A stretch of DNA of 64,000 bases from Massilia phosphatilytica (GTDB taxonomy: Bacteria > Pseudomonadota > Gammaproteobacteria > Burkholderiales > Burkholderiaceae_D). A program made the position numbers and the translations under genes. Below the pieces are notes generated by a model, which was not told the origin of the DNA, searched no databases, and saw nothing but the letters and a program-made list of their open reading frames with translations. The stretch spans positions 186,001-250,000 of the forward strand of contig NZ_PUIP01000008.1 of NCBI RefSeq assembly GCF_002968015.1, in the 5' to 3' direction. Below are positions 25,506 through 34,843 of this stretch, piece after piece (the stretch's first letter is position 1; the number at the start of each line of letters is the position of its first letter).

Positions 25506-28238
25506 ATGAACGTTCCACGCGAAATCAACGCTACCGCAGCAGAGAGCCCGGCTGAACGCCCATCCGCTGAAAAACACAAGCCCATGGATCCGCAGGGTTT
25601 GAAGCCGGGTAAAAGCCCCTTCTCTCCTATGATGCAGCAGTACCTGAGCATCAAGGCCGACTACCCCACGATGCTCGTCTTCTACCGGATGGGCGACTTC
25701 TACGAGCTGTTCTTCGAGGACGCCGAGAAAGCCGCGCGCATCCTGGGCATCACCTTGACGGCACGCGGCAGCTCGGGCGGGAATCCGATCAAGATGGCGG
25801 GCGTGCCCTTCCACTCGCTCGACCCGTACCTCGCGAAGCTCGTGAAGCTGGGCGAGTCGTGCGCGATCTGCGAGCAGATCGGCGATCCCGCGCTGAGCAA
25901 AGGTCCGGTCGAGCGCAAGGTCGTGCGCGTCGTCACGCCGGGCACGCTGACGGATGCCGACCTGCTGCCCGAGAAGGCCGAGCGTCCCCTGCTCGCCGTG
26001 TGCACAGTCGCGAACCGCAAGGTGGTCACGACGGGTCTCGCGTGGATGTCGCTGGCGAGTGGCGCATTGAAACTGATGGAATTCGCGGGCGATGCCCGTA
26101 CGGCCGCGGTGCGTCTCGTGCAGGAACTGGAGCGCATCGCGCCGGCCGAAGTGCTGCGTGCCGACGGCAGTGCCGACCTGTTCGAGGAGTCGCCAATCGG
26201 CCACACGGCGCGCGTGCCGGAATGGCATTTCGACGTCGTGCATGGCCACAAGGCACTGCTCGACCAGCTGGGTGTCGCCACGCTGTCCGGCTTCGGCGCG
26301 GACGGTCTCGGCGCCGCGTTCGGCGCGGCCGGTGCGCTGCTGCGCTATGCCCAGGCTACGCAGGGCCGCGGCCTGCAGCACGTGAAGCGTCTCGCGGTCG
26401 AATCGGAGAGCGAATTCATCGGCCTCGATGCGTCCACGCGCCGCAACCTGGAACTGACGGAGACGATCCGCGGCCACGAGTCGCCGACCTTGTTCTCGCT
26501 GCTGGACGGCTGCCGCACGGCGATGGGCTCGCGCCTGCTGCGCCACTGGCTGCACCATGCGAAGCGAGACCAGCGCGTCGCCCGCTCGCGTCATGAGGCG
26601 ATCGAGGCGCTGGCCCAGCGCGAGGCGATGCACGACCTCGCGGCCACGCTCGCCCACGTGCCGGACATCGAGCGCATCACGACGCGCATCGCGCTGCTGA
26701 CGGCGCGCCCGCGCGATCTCGCGAGCCTGCGCGACGGCCTGAAACAACTGCCGGCATTGCGCGAGCAGGTGGCGCGCTGCTTCATCCCGGGCGACTCGTG
26801 CCTGCTGCGCGACATCCACGATGCCATCGCCATTCCCGAGGCGTGCGCGGACCTCTTGCAACGCGCCATCGCGACCGAGCCGGCCGCCATGGTGCGCGAC
26901 GGCGGCGTGTTCGCGCGCGGCTTCGACGCGGAGCTGGACGAGCTGCGCGCACTGTCGGAAAACGCGGGACAGTTCCTCGTCGACCTGGAAGCGCGCGAAC
27001 GTGCGCGCACCGGCATCGCCAACCTGCGCGTCGAGTACAACCGCGTGCACGGCTTCTACATCGAAGTCACGAACGGCCAGGCCGACAAGGTGCCGGACGA
27101 TTACCGCCGCCGCCAGACGCTGAAGAACTGCGAGCGCTACATCACGCCGGAACTGAAGGCGTTCGAAGACAAGGCCTTGTCCGCGCAGGACCGGGCGCTG
27201 GCGCGCGAAAAGCTGCTGTACGAGCTGCTGCTGGCCGACCTTGCGCCGCACATCGTGTGCCTGCAGCGTATCGCGTCCGGCATCGCGCAGCTGGATACCA
27301 TCACCGCCCTCGCCGCCCACGCCGTGCGCAACAACTGGTGCATGCCGCAGCTGGTCGAGGAGCCCTGCCTGACGATCGTCGAGGGCCGCCACCCGGTCGT
27401 CGAAAACCAGATCGAGCGCTTCATCGCCAACGACTGCACGCTGTCCAACGACCGCCGCCTGCTGTTGATCACCGGTCCGAACATGGGCGGTAAATCGACG
27501 TTCATGCGCCAGGTCGCGCTGATCACGCTGCTGTCCTATGTCGGCAGCTACGTGCCCGCGACGAGCGCGACGATCGGTCCCATCGACCGCATCTTCACGC
27601 GCATCGGCGCGTCGGACGACCTGGCCAATGGCCGCTCCACGTTCATGGTGGAGATGACGGAATCGGCCACGATCCTGAACGGCGCGACTGAGCACTCGCT
27701 CGTGCTGATGGATGAAGTGGGCCGCGGCACGTCGACGTTCGACGGCCTTGCGCTCGCGTGGGCGATCGCGCGCCACCTGATCGAGACGAGCCGCAGTTTT
27801 ACCCTGTTCGCCACGCACTACTTCGAACTGACGCAGCTGCCGGAACAGCATCCGAGCGCGGTCAACGTGCACCTGTCGGCCGTCGAGCACAAGGACAGCA
27901 TCGTGTTCCTGCACGCCGTGCAGGATGGCCCGGCATCGCAGAGCTATGGCCTGCAGGTGGCGCAGCTGGCGGGCGTGCCACCGGGCGTGATCCGTGCCGC
28001 GCGCAAGCACCTGGCGCGGCTGGAAGCGCAGGCGCTCGATGCGACGCCGCAGCTCGACCTGTTCGCGCCGGCGCCATGCGACGACGCCGATGCCGACGCC
28101 GCGCCCGTTGCCGCGCCCGCGCCTCTACTTGCCGAATCGCCCGCACTCACGCTGCTGGACACCATCGATCCGGATGCCCTGACCCCGCGCGAAGCGCTCG
28201 AGCGCCTGTACGAGCTCAAGCGCCTGGCCTCGGCGTGA
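25506..28238 (+). CDS. mutS: DNA mismatch repair protein MutS
   Basis: A full-length MutS (910 residues). The mismatch-binding domain begins at [14 protein letters not shown] with the Phe-x-Glu mismatch-reading segment within [17 protein letters not shown]. The ATPase has Walker [10 protein letters not shown] near residue 660, and further motifs [15 protein letters not shown] and [12 protein letters not shown]. The N-terminus carries a ~40-residue tail before PMMQQY, longer than in E. coli. ATG 25584 (MDPQGL) is an alternative start, but the decayed copy at 9720 also starts at the first ATG and codes through, which supports 25506. It forms the right border of the organic-acid island. Confidence 0.97.
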   Translation: MNVPREINATAAESPAERPSAEKHKPMDPQGLKPGKSPFSPMMQQYLSIKADYPTMLVFYRMGDFYELFFEDAEKAARILGITLTARGSSGGNPIKMAGVPFHSLDPYLAKLVKLGESCAICEQIGDPALSKGPVERKVVRVVTPGTLTDADLLPEKAERPLLAVCTVANRKVVTTGLAWMSLASGALKLMEFAGDARTAAVRLVQELERIAPAEVLRADGSADLFEESPIGHTARVPEWHFDVVHGHKALLDQLGVATLSGFGADGLGAAFGAAGALLRYAQATQGRGLQHVKRLAVESESEFIGLDASTRRNLELTETIRGHESPTLFSLLDGCRTAMGSRLLRHWLHHAKRDQRVARSRHEAIEALAQREAMHDLAATLAHVPDIERITTRIALLTARPRDLASLRDGLKQLPALREQVARCFIPGDSCLLRDIHDAIAIPEACADLLQRAIATEPAAMVRDGGVFARGFDAELDELRALSENAGQFLVDLEARERARTGIANLRVEYNRVHGFYIEVTNGQADKVPDDYRRRQTLKNCERYITPELKAFEDKALSAQDRALAREKLLYELLLADLAPHIVCLQRIASGIAQLDTITALAAHAVRNNWCMPQLVEEPCLTIVEGRHPVVENQIERFIANDCTLSNDRRLLLITGPNMGGKSTFMRQVALITLLSYVGSYVPATSATIGPIDRIFTRIGASDDLANGRSTFMVEMTESATILNGATEHSLVLMDEVGRGTSTFDGLALAWAIARHLIETSRSFTLFATHYFELTQLPEQHPSAVNVHLSAVEHKDSIVFLHAVQDGPASQSYGLQVAQLAGVPPGVIRAARKHLARLEAQALDATPQLDLFAPAPCDDADADAAPVAAPAPLLAESPALTLLDTIDPDALTPREALERLYELKRLASA

Positions 28239-28240
28239 CG

Positions 28241-29200
28241 ATGCCACGACGCCGCTCGCTTTTCCTGTTCGTCCTCGCCTTCCTGCTCGCGGGCGGCGCA
28301 CGCGCGGACGCGGGCGAGGACGACGCACACCGCTTCGCCATCATCGGCCACGGTTTTACCGACGGCGGCGAAAAGCGCCTCAAGCAGGCGCTCGCCGACA
28401 ACGACGACAACGACGTCGCCTTCGTCGTCGTCACGGGCATCAAGGGCGCGAACGAACCGTGCACGGACAAGCTGTACCAGAAGCGGCGCGAGCTGATCGA
28501 CGACGCGCGCCGGCCCGTCGTCGTGCTGCCGGCCGGCAGCGACTGGACCGAATGCCGCAACAGCGCCGGCCGCACGAATGCGATCGAGCGCATGAACCGC
28601 ATCCGTGAACTGTTCTACGGCGAGCCGTCCACGCTGGGCGCGCGCAAGCTGCCGCTGACGCGCCTGTCGATGAGTCCGCGCTTTCGCAGCTATGCGGAAA
28701 ATGCGCACTGGTCGGTCGGCAAGGTGCTGTATGCGACCGTCAACATGCCGGCCAATAACAACCACTACCTGAACGAAGCGGGCCGCAACAGCGAGTACGA
28801 AGACCGTCTCGTTGCGAACCGCTTCTGGCTGCACCGGCTGTTCGCCATCGCCAGGCGCGACAAGCTGGAAGCGATCGTGCTGTTTTCCGAAGGTGACGTG
28901 AAGGCGCAGTCGCAGCCGACGGGCCTGCGTGCCCTGCTGCGCAGCGCCGTGCCGGACAACGACGGCTTCGCGGAGCCGCGCCGGCTGATTCTATCTCTGG
29001 CGCAGAAATTCCCGGGCAAGGTACTGCTCGTCGACGGCACGCGCATACGTGCGAAACCCGTGATCGAATGGCGCGGCAATGTCGGCCATCTGGCGGCCGG
29101 TGCGGATGCGCTGGAAGTGGTGGTGAATCCGGAGACGAAGACCCTGTTCAGGGTCGATCCGCGCAAGACGGAGACGGCGAAGGACGCAAAGAAGGACTGA
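28241..29200 (+). CDS. secreted conserved protein, possible metallophosphoesterase fold
   Basis: A 319-residue protein that starts two bases after the mutS stop, so it is translationally linked to mutS. An N-terminal signal peptide is clear (RRRSLFLFVLAFLLAGGARA). The mature part opens with HRFAIIGHGFTDGGEK and contains FVVVTGIKGANEP and a NAHW segment, faintly like a metallophosphoesterase, but the usual GDxxD and GNHE motifs are not seen. Function unknown. I recognise it only as a conserved Oxalobacteraceae-type hypothetical. Confidence 0.7.
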   Translation: MPRRRSLFLFVLAFLLAGGARADAGEDDAHRFAIIGHGFTDGGEKRLKQALADNDDNDVAFVVVTGIKGANEPCTDKLYQKRRELIDDARRPVVVLPAGSDWTECRNSAGRTNAIERMNRIRELFYGEPSTLGARKLPLTRLSMSPRFRSYAENAHWSVGKVLYATVNMPANNNHYLNEAGRNSEYEDRLVANRFWLHRLFAIARRDKLEAIVLFSEGDVKAQSQPTGLRALLRSAVPDNDGFAEPRRLILSLAQKFPGKVLLVDGTRIRAKPVIEWRGNVGHLAAGADALEVVVNPETKTLFRVDPRKTETAKDAKKD

Positions 29201-29242
29201 CCCGGCCGCAGCCGGGTCGACGCGCACCGCGTGGCTGGGTGA

Positions 29243-29785
29243 TTACTGCAGCGGCTGGCTGCGGAAGTGGTCGCCCTCTTCGCCGTCGTCGATGTCGCCG
29301 TGGCCGTGGTCATGGCCGTGGGCGCCGTGCACGTGGCCGTGTGCGATCTCTTCCGGCGTGGCGGCACGCACGTCGATCACGGACAGGTCGAAGCGCAGGG
29401 CCATGCCGGCCAGCGGATGATTGCCGTCCAGGACGACCTTGTCGTCGGCGACTTCGGTGACGGTGAAGATGACCGGCTCTTCGTCGCTGCCCTCGGCCAT
29501 GCCTTCGAACTGCATGCCGACTTCGATCGGCTCCGGCAGGCGATTGCGCTCCTCGACCTTGACCAGGTTCGGATCGTAGTCGCCGAACGCATCTTCCGGC
29601 TCGATCTGGATGGTCGACGTGTAACCCACGTCCTTGCCGTCCAGCTCTTCTTCGATCTTCGGCAGCGTGTTTTCGTAGCCACCGTGCAGGTAGACCATCG
29701 GCTGGGCGCCGTCTTCGATCAGGTTGTTCTGGGCGTCAGACAGTTTATAGTTGACCGACACAACCGTGTTCTGGGCAATCTTCAT
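29243..29785 (-). CDS. slyD: FKBP-type peptidyl-prolyl isomerase SlyD
   Basis: A 180-residue SlyD-like prolyl isomerase and metallochaperone. The FKBP domain starts at VVSVNYKLSDAQ and includes MVYLHGGYENTLPKIEEEL. The inserted flap domain (AFGDYDP) follows, then the return strand with NHPLAGMALRFDL. The C-terminal tail is rich in His (HGHVHGAHGHDHGHGD), as expected for nickel binding. The start at MKIAQNTV has GGAAG before it; an upstream in-frame ATG would overlap the divergent promoter. A TATAAT on the minus strand (29814-29819) is a likely -10 box. Confidence 0.95.
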   Translation of the reverse strand: MKIAQNTVVSVNYKLSDAQNNLIEDGAQPMVYLHGGYENTLPKIEEELDGKDVGYTSTIQIEPEDAFGDYDPNLVKVEERNRLPEPIEVGMQFEGMAEGSDEEPVIFTVTEVADDKVVLDGNHPLAGMALRFDLSVIDVRAATPEEIAHGHVHGAHGHDHGHGDIDDGEEGDHFRSQPLQ

Positions 29786-29853
29786 TGCACTTCCTTTCGT
29801 GGGTAAGGTTGCGATTATAACCCTACCACCGGTTTGCCCCGGCCGGCGCTGGT

Positions 29854-29859
29854 TATAAT
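29854..29859 (+). promoter_or_regulatory. -10 box of roxA, giving a nearly leaderless mRNA
   Basis: TATAAT ends only five bases before the ATG at 29865. If used, transcription would begin at or beside the start codon and no Shine-Dalgarno sequence would be transcribed. No strong -35 box is visible. Confidence 0.45.
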
Positions 29860-29864
29860 GGGAC

Positions 29865-30986
29865 ATGCAAAAATCCCAGCTCCTCGGCAATCTTACGCCC
29901 GCCCAGTTCCTCCGCGATTACTGGCACAAGAAACCCCTGCTCATCCGTCAGGCGATCCCCAATTTCAAACCGCTGCTCAAGTTGGACAAGCTGGCCGAAC
30001 TGGCCAAGTTGAACCACGTCGAGTCGCGCCTGGTCACTCTGACCGACGGTCAATGGGACATGCAGCACGGCCCGCTGGCCGAACTGCCGCCGACAACGCA
30101 GCGCGAATGGACGATGCTCGTGCAGGGTGTCAACCTGCACGAGCCGAAGGCGGACGACCTGCTGCGCCAGTTCCGCTTCGTGCCGGACGCGCGCCTGGAC
30201 GACCTGATGGTCAGCTATGCGACGGACGGCGGCGGCGTCGGCCCGCATTTCGATTCCTACGACGTGTTCCTGCTGCAGGCGCAGGGCAAGCGCCGCTGGC
30301 GCATCGGCGCGCAACAGGACCTGACGCTCGTCGAGGGTCTGCCGCTGAAAATCCTCGCCAATTTCGAGCCGGAAGAAGAGTTCGTGCTGGAACCGGGCGA
30401 CATGCTGTACCTGCCGCCGCACTACGCCCACGACGGCGTTGCCGAGGGCGAATGCATGACGTATTCGGTCGGCTTCCGCTCGCCGTCGTTCCAGGAACTG
30501 GGCGAAGCCTTCCTGCAATTCATGGCCGACTCGATCGACCTGCCGGGCCGCTATGCCGACCCGGGCCTGCAGCCGGCAAAAAATCCGGCCGAAATCCCGC
30601 GCGACATGCTGGCGGCCGTCACCGAGGAACTGAACAAGGTGCGCTGGGACGAGGAAGACGTCACGATCTTCATGGGCGAATACCTGTCCGAGCCCAAGCA
30701 CAACGTGTTCTTCACGCCGGTGGCGAAGCCGCTGACGGTGGGCCGCTTCATGGAACAGGCTGCGAAAAAGGGCCTGAAATTGTCGCCCAAGACCTTGATG
30801 CTGTACCGCGGCAAGCACGTGTTCATCAACGGCGAGTCGTTCGCCGTCGGGCGCGCAGACAAGGTCGTGCTGGACGTGCTTGCCAACGAGCGGCGCCTGG
30901 CGGGCAACCTGCTGGACCAGGCCCCGGACGACGTGCTGGAAGCACTGTACACCTGGTACCAGGACGGTTGGGTCGAACTGGGGTGA
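29865..30986 (+). CDS. roxA: ribosomal protein uL16 arginine hydroxylase (cupin, 2OG oxygenase)
   Basis: A 373-residue JmjC-type 2-oxoglutarate/iron oxygenase of the YcfD/RoxA family. The iron triad is visible: GPHFDSYDVF supplies His and Asp, and LPPHYAHDGVA supplies the second His. The N-terminus (FLRDYWHKKPLLIRQA) and the C-terminal winged-helix-like region fit RoxA in length and order. The E. coli enzyme hydroxylates an Arg of ribosomal protein L16. The divergent slyD gene shares the 79-base gap. The next gene begins one base after the stop. Confidence 0.93.
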   Translation: MQKSQLLGNLTPAQFLRDYWHKKPLLIRQAIPNFKPLLKLDKLAELAKLNHVESRLVTLTDGQWDMQHGPLAELPPTTQREWTMLVQGVNLHEPKADDLLRQFRFVPDARLDDLMVSYATDGGGVGPHFDSYDVFLLQAQGKRRWRIGAQQDLTLVEGLPLKILANFEPEEEFVLEPGDMLYLPPHYAHDGVAEGECMTYSVGFRSPSFQELGEAFLQFMADSIDLPGRYADPGLQPAKNPAEIPRDMLAAVTEELNKVRWDEEDVTIFMGEYLSEPKHNVFFTPVAKPLTVGRFMEQAAKKGLKLSPKTLMLYRGKHVFINGESFAVGRADKVVLDVLANERRLAGNLLDQAPDDVLEALYTWYQDGWVELG

Positions 30987-30987
30987 C

Positions 30988-31467
30988 ATGATGGACAACG
31001 CGCCCCTGCCCTTCGATACCCGCACCGCGTTCCAGCAGCGCCTGGCCGAGGTGCTGGGACGGGCGCAGGCGACGCTGGTCATGTTCGATCCGGACTTTTC
31101 GCTGTTCCGGCTGGGCGCGCCGGACGTGGATGCGGTCCTGCGCCGCTTCCTGCACGCGGGCGGCCGCCTGCGCCTGGCGCTGCACGACCCCGCGCACCTG
31201 GAACGGGATACGCCGCGCTTCCTGCGCCTGCTGCGGGATTATGCGCATGGCGTAGAATGCCGGAGGACGCCCCGCACGCTGCGTGAACTCACGGATTCGT
31301 TCTGCATCGCGGATAATGTGCACATCGTGCGGCGCTTCCACAGCGATCATGTGCGCGGTGAGGCAGCCTTTGATGCACCGCAACAAACCGAGCTGTCGCG
31401 CATGCGTTTTGACGCGATTTGGGCAGAATCACAACCTGGTCTGCAGTCCAGTGTTACCGGGCTGTAA
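30988..31467 (+). CDS. conserved hypothetical protein (phospholipase D-like fold possible)
   Basis: A 159-residue soluble protein immediately downstream of roxA and probably co-transcribed. Visible segments: RAQATLVMFDPDFSLFRL, a central FLHAGGRLRLALHDPAHLE, and VHIVRRFHSDHVRGEAAFD near the end. The alternation of a strand, an acidic loop and HxD/H residues resembles small DUF proteins with a PLD-like fold, but no complete HKD motif exists. Start may be 30988 or 30991 (two ATG in a row). Function unknown. Confidence 0.75.
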   Translation: MMDNAPLPFDTRTAFQQRLAEVLGRAQATLVMFDPDFSLFRLGAPDVDAVLRRFLHAGGRLRLALHDPAHLERDTPRFLRLLRDYAHGVECRRTPRTLRELTDSFCIADNVHIVRRFHSDHVRGEAAFDAPQQTELSRMRFDAIWAESQPGLQSSVTGL

Positions 31468-31586
31468 ATACTTGTTTTGGCTTGGTTTTCTATATGAGAA
31501 CTAGCGCACGGACAGACCGTGTTCTGTTGCTAGAAGATGAACGTTGCCCGATCTGGCAACTGTTACGTCTTGACACGACTTTTCTA

Positions 31587-31613
31587 TTGCGATTCAGTAA
31601 ATTTGGCTATAAT
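31587..31613 (+). promoter_or_regulatory. sigma-70 promoter of the Ala-rich lipoprotein gene
   Basis: A perfect TATAAT at 31608-31613 has TTGCGA at 31587-31592 with a 15-base spacer; the better match TTGACA at 31570 is too far away. Transcription would leave a ~125-base untranslated leader before the ATG at 31744. Confidence 0.55.
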
Positions 31614-31687
31614 ATCGGGTTAGGAAGGTTCCGTTGTCTGTAGGCACTTTTTCCAAAGTATACAAACAAGAGAATTCCTGACGAGCG

Positions 31688-31705
31688 ATAATTACCGGTA
31701 ATTAT
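31688..31705. repeat. 18-bp perfect palindrome in the lipoprotein leader
   Basis: ATAATTACCGGTAATTAT is its own reverse complement and is embedded in CGAT...ATCG, 38 bases before the lipoprotein ATG. It could be an operator for a dimeric regulator or a hairpin in the mRNA leader. Confidence 0.6.
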
Positions 31706-31743
31706 TCATCGCACCACCCTTTTGAATTAATTAAGGAAAAACC

Positions 31744-32016
31744 ATGAAAAAATCTCTGCTGATCGTTTCCCTGCTGGCTGTTGCTCTGGCTGCCTGCTCG
31801 AAGAAAGAAGAAACCACCGTGACCCCGGCGGCTCCGGCTGCTGAGACCACCGCTCCGGCTGCTGCTCCGGCCGCTCCGGCTGCTGACGCTGCTGCTACCC
31901 CGGCTGCTCCGGCCGCTGCTGACGCTGCCGCTTCGGCTGCTTCGGCTGCTGCTTCGGCTGCTTCGGCTGCTGCTGAAGCCGCTTCGGCTGCTGCTGCTCC
32001 GGCTGCTTCGAAGTAA
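31744..32016 (+). CDS. small Ala/Pro-rich lipoprotein
   Basis: A 90-residue lipoprotein: signal peptide MKKSLLIVSLLAVALAAC with lipobox LAAC, a short charged KKEETT, then about 65 residues almost only of Ala, Pro and Ser with repeats of SAA and PAA. The ribosome site AAGGAAAA precedes the ATG. Codon use is striking: Ala is mostly GCT although the surrounding genes use GCC/GCG, which fits very high expression. It has its own promoter, long leader and strong terminator. Such low-complexity lipoproteins may act as envelope spacers; function unknown. Confidence 0.85.
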   Translation: MKKSLLIVSLLAVALAACSKKEETTVTPAAPAAETTAPAAAPAAPAADAAATPAAPAAADAAASAASAAASAASAAAEAASAAAAPAASK

Positions 32017-32038
32017 TTCGAACCGCTCGATTGAAAAA

Positions 32039-32062
32039 ACCGGCCTGCGGGCCGGTTTTTTT
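32039..32062 (+). terminator. intrinsic terminator of the lipoprotein gene
   Basis: ACCGGCC (32039-32045), loop TGCG, GGCCGGT (32050-32056) and a T7 run. It lies 23 bases after the lipoprotein stop. Confidence 0.9.
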
Positions 32063-32098
32063 ACGTCCATTGGTTTTGCGTCATTTACGCCGACCCAT

Positions 32099-32126
32099 AA
32101 AAAAACCGGCCATCGGCCGGTTTTTT
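32099..32126. terminator. bidirectional terminator between lipoprotein gene and bamC
   Basis: An A-run, the stem CCGGCC/GGCCGG (32106-32111 with 32115-32120) and a T6 run. It works in both directions and ends the bamC transcript arriving from the right. Confidence 0.88.
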
Positions 32127-32142
32127 ATTCAGGCAACGAAGA

Positions 32143-33273
32143 TTATTTCAGCTCGTCCGCCAGCAGCTTGAGGATCTTCGCGCCGGTCGGCGACGTCTCC
32201 GGCTTGCCGTCGTTCGTCTGGACGGTCACGTCGGTCGTGCTCGCACCCTGTGCCGTCGACACGATCACGCGGTATTTCTGCGCTTCCTTGTTCTTGTCCT
32301 CGCTACCGAACAGCTTGCTGAAGAAACCGTCTTTCTTGGCCGCGTCCGGATCGACGTAGCGCACGAAATAGATGCCCTGCACGCGGTCGCGGTCTTCCAC
32401 CGTGAAGCCGACGCGGTCGAGCGCCAGGCCGACGCGGCGCCATGCGCGGTCGAAGCCTTCGTCGACGACGACCTTGCTGCCTTCCAGCTTGGCGTGCTGC
32501 GCTTCCAGCGGAGCATTCGTCACGAACGCGGTCGCTTCCTTGACCTTGGTGCCGGTCAGCTGTGCCATCAGGCGGCCCAGGAATTCCGCTTCCAGTTCCG
32601 GATCGTTCGGACGCGCGGTCCAGGTCGCGTTTTCCTTCTGCGGACCGGTCAGCACTTCCTCGGCGCCGCGGTGGCTGATGTAGATCTCGGTCGAACCGTC
32701 CGCGCGGCGCTCGAGGCGGGTGCGGAACTTGTCGCGCTCGCCCGTCGAATACGCGGAATCGAAGACCTTGCCGATGGTGCGGCGGATGAAGTCTTGCGGG
32801 ATCTTGGCGCGGTTCTCGGCCCAGTTCGTTTCCATGATGCCGGTCTGCGGCGACTCGGTCTCGACGGTGAAGCCCGAGTTATGCCAGAACTCCAGCAGTT
32901 GCGGCCACAGTTGTTCCGGGGTTGCCTTGATCACGAGCCAGCGCTGGTTGCCGTTGCGCTCGATGCGGATGGTGTCGCTGGGGACCTGGCCGATCTGCTC
33001 GCCGGACACGGCTGCGACGGCCGGGGCGGCGCCGCGCTGCTGCTGGAAGCCGGAGGCGGTGGCGACGCCGCGGCCATCCGGCACGGCGTAGCGGTTGTCC
33101 TTCTGCAGCTGGGTCAGGTCGGGCGGAATGTCCAGCGGGGCCGCTTTCTTGGAAGCCTTGTAGTCCACCTTGTCCGATTCGAACACGGTCGTGCACGCGG
33201 CCAGGCTGAACGCGATGGCGGTCAGCGCCACGGTGCGGGCTGCGGTGGAAGTCATCATCTTGCGATTCGTCAT
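32143..33273 (-). CDS. bamC: outer membrane assembly lipoprotein BamC
   Basis: A 376-residue lipoprotein with lipobox SLAAC at about residue 27, then the BamC unstructured segment (YKASKKAAPLDIPPDLTQ) that binds BamD in known complexes. Two helix-grip domains follow: one around RWLVIKATPEQLWPQL and GIMETNWAENRAKIP, one around GFDRAWRRVGLALDRVGF and GIYFVRYVD. Start taken at MTNRKMM, 17 bases after the dapA stop; an ATG pair five codons on is an alternative. Co-transcribed with dapA, as in many beta-proteobacteria. Component of the BAM complex for outer-membrane protein insertion. Confidence 0.92.
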   Translation of the reverse strand: MTNRKMMTSTAARTVALTAIAFSLAACTTVFESDKVDYKASKKAAPLDIPPDLTQLQKDNRYAVPDGRGVATASGFQQQRGAAPAVAAVSGEQIGQVPSDTIRIERNGNQRWLVIKATPEQLWPQLLEFWHNSGFTVETESPQTGIMETNWAENRAKIPQDFIRRTIGKVFDSAYSTGERDKFRTRLERRADGSTEIYISHRGAEEVLTGPQKENATWTARPNDPELEAEFLGRLMAQLTGTKVKEATAFVTNAPLEAQHAKLEGSKVVVDEGFDRAWRRVGLALDRVGFTVEDRDRVQGIYFVRYVDPDAAKKDGFFSKLFGSEDKNKEAQKYRVIVSTAQGASTTDVTVQTNDGKPETSPTGAKILKLLADELK

Positions 33274-33290
33274 ATCGTTAAAGCTGGTAA

Positions 33291-34187
33291 TCAAAGGACG
33301 CCGGAGGCGCGCAGCGCGGTGCGGACGGTGTCGTGGTATTGCGCGGACAGGGGGGCCAGCGGCAGGCGCAGGCCGGCCGGCATCTTGCCCATTTCGGCCA
33401 GTGCCCATTTCACGGGCACCGGGTTCGGCTCGACGAACAGCTTGCTGTGCAGTTCGAGGACGCTGTTGTTGATCTCGATGGCGCGGGCAGCGTCGCCGCT
33501 CAGCGCGGCCTTGCACATCTCGGCCATCGCGCGCGGTGCCACGTTCGCGGTCACCGAGATGTTGCCGGCACCGCCGCACAGCATCAGCGCCAGGGCGCTC
33601 GCGTCGTCGCCCGAGAACACGCCGAACGACTTGCCCTTGCCGGCGAACGAACGGTCGATGTCGCGCAGCAGTTCGATGCCGCGGGCCAGGTTGCCGGTCG
33701 CGTCCTTGATGCCCACGATGTTGTCGATGGCGGCCAGGCGCAGCACGGTCTCGTTGCTCATGTCGGCCACGGTACGGCCCGGCACGTTGTACAGGATCAC
33801 GGGCAGGTCGGTCGATTCGGCGATCGCCTTGAAGTGGCGATACATGCCTTCCTGCGACGGACGGTTGTAGTACGGGACGACTTGCAGCGACCCGTCGGCG
33901 CCGACTTCCTTGGCGTGACGGGTGAGCGCGATCGCTTCCGCCGTCGAATTGCCGCCCGTGCCGGCGATGACCGGAATGCGGCCGGCGATATGGTCGACGG
34001 TCAGCTTGATCAGTTCGCAGTGTTCGTCCGGGCTCACGGTGGCCGACTCGCCGGTCGTGCCGACGATGCAGATTGCGTCCGTACCTTCCGCCACATGCCA
34101 GTCGAGGAGTTGGCGCAGGCTGTCCCTGTCCAGGCTTCCATCCTCGAACATCGGAGTGACGATTGCTACTATGCTGCCCTTAATCAT
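33291..34187 (-). CDS. dapA: 4-hydroxy-tetrahydrodipicolinate synthase
   Basis: A 298-residue class I aldolase-type lyase of diaminopimelate/lysine synthesis. Seen: [17 protein letters not shown] with the substrate-binding Thr pair, the Tyr of the catalytic triad in [22 protein letters not shown], and the Schiff-base Lys in [10 protein letters not shown]. It condenses pyruvate with aspartate semialdehyde. bamC follows closely on the same strand. Upstream 34188-34288 is a short AT-richer gap that may hold its promoter. Confidence 0.96.
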   Translation of the reverse strand: MIKGSIVAIVTPMFEDGSLDRDSLRQLLDWHVAEGTDAICIVGTTGESATVSPDEHCELIKLTVDHIAGRIPVIAGTGGNSTAEAIALTRHAKEVGADGSLQVVPYYNRPSQEGMYRHFKAIAESTDLPVILYNVPGRTVADMSNETVLRLAAIDNIVGIKDATGNLARGIELLRDIDRSFAGKGKSFGVFSGDDASALALMLCGGAGNISVTANVAPRAMAEMCKAALSGDAARAIEINNSVLELHSKLFVEPNPVPVKWALAEMGKMPAGLRLPLAPLSAQYHDTVRTALRASGVL

Positions 34188-34288
34188 AATCAGTGGACCG
34201 TGCCGTTAATAAATAAATGTCGATTGTAGCGGATAGCCTGACGTTATGGTTCATTCCACACCATATAAATGGCATGGTTACAGGTTGG

Positions 34289-34843
34289 TTACATGTCGAG
34301 CCTGATCGTCCCCGGATCGCCACCCGGGCCGAGCGCGCACAGCCTTTGCACGCGGGCCGGACGGGGCGTGTCGACGATACCATCCTCGTACGCGACCACC
34401 GGCAAGCGGTGGCGCGCGGCGACGTCCAGCAGTTCGCCGGGCGCCAGCAGGAACGCCGGATTCGATGGTTTGCCGAAGCGTTCGTTCCCGAGCGCGAAGG
34501 TTTCGTAGACGAGGATCCCGCCCGGTGCCAGCGCGTTCGCGAGATGCTCGAACAGCGGCCGGTACAGGTAGTTCGTGACGACGATGCCGGTAAAACGTCC
34601 CGGCGCGAACGGCCACGCGCTGCCTTCCGCTTCCAGGTCGTGGTGCAGGGTCGTGATGCCGGGTCCGGCCGCCTGCGCGAGCGCCTGCTCGTCGCGGTCG
34701 ACGGCCAGCACGGGATGACCGAGCGTCGCCAGCAGGCGCGCGTGGCGGCCGCCGCCGCAGGCCAGGTCGAGCACCTCGCCCGATGGCATCTGCGGCGCCC
34801 AGCGCGCGACCCAGGCTGATGGATTGTCGCCGGCGCCGTGCAT
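34289..34843 (-). CDS. class I SAM-dependent methyltransferase
   Basis: A 184-residue methyltransferase. Motif I is VLDLACGGGRHARLL, followed by VLAVDRDEQAL (acidic end of strand 2), then FTGIVVTNYLYRPLF and LAPGGILVYETFA. The ATG shares its A with the trpS stop (TGATG), indicating translational coupling to trpS. Resembles TehB/tellurite-type small methyltransferases, but the substrate is unknown. The start MHGAGDNPSAW is set by this overlap; a longer frame runs antisense through other coding sequence. Confidence 0.88.
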   Translation of the reverse strand: MHGAGDNPSAWVARWAPQMPSGEVLDLACGGGRHARLLATLGHPVLAVDRDEQALAQAAGPGITTLHHDLEAEGSAWPFAPGRFTGIVVTNYLYRPLFEHLANALAPGGILVYETFALGNERFGKPSNPAFLLAPGELLDVAARHRLPVVAYEDGIVDTPRPARVQRLCALGPGGDPGTIRLDM

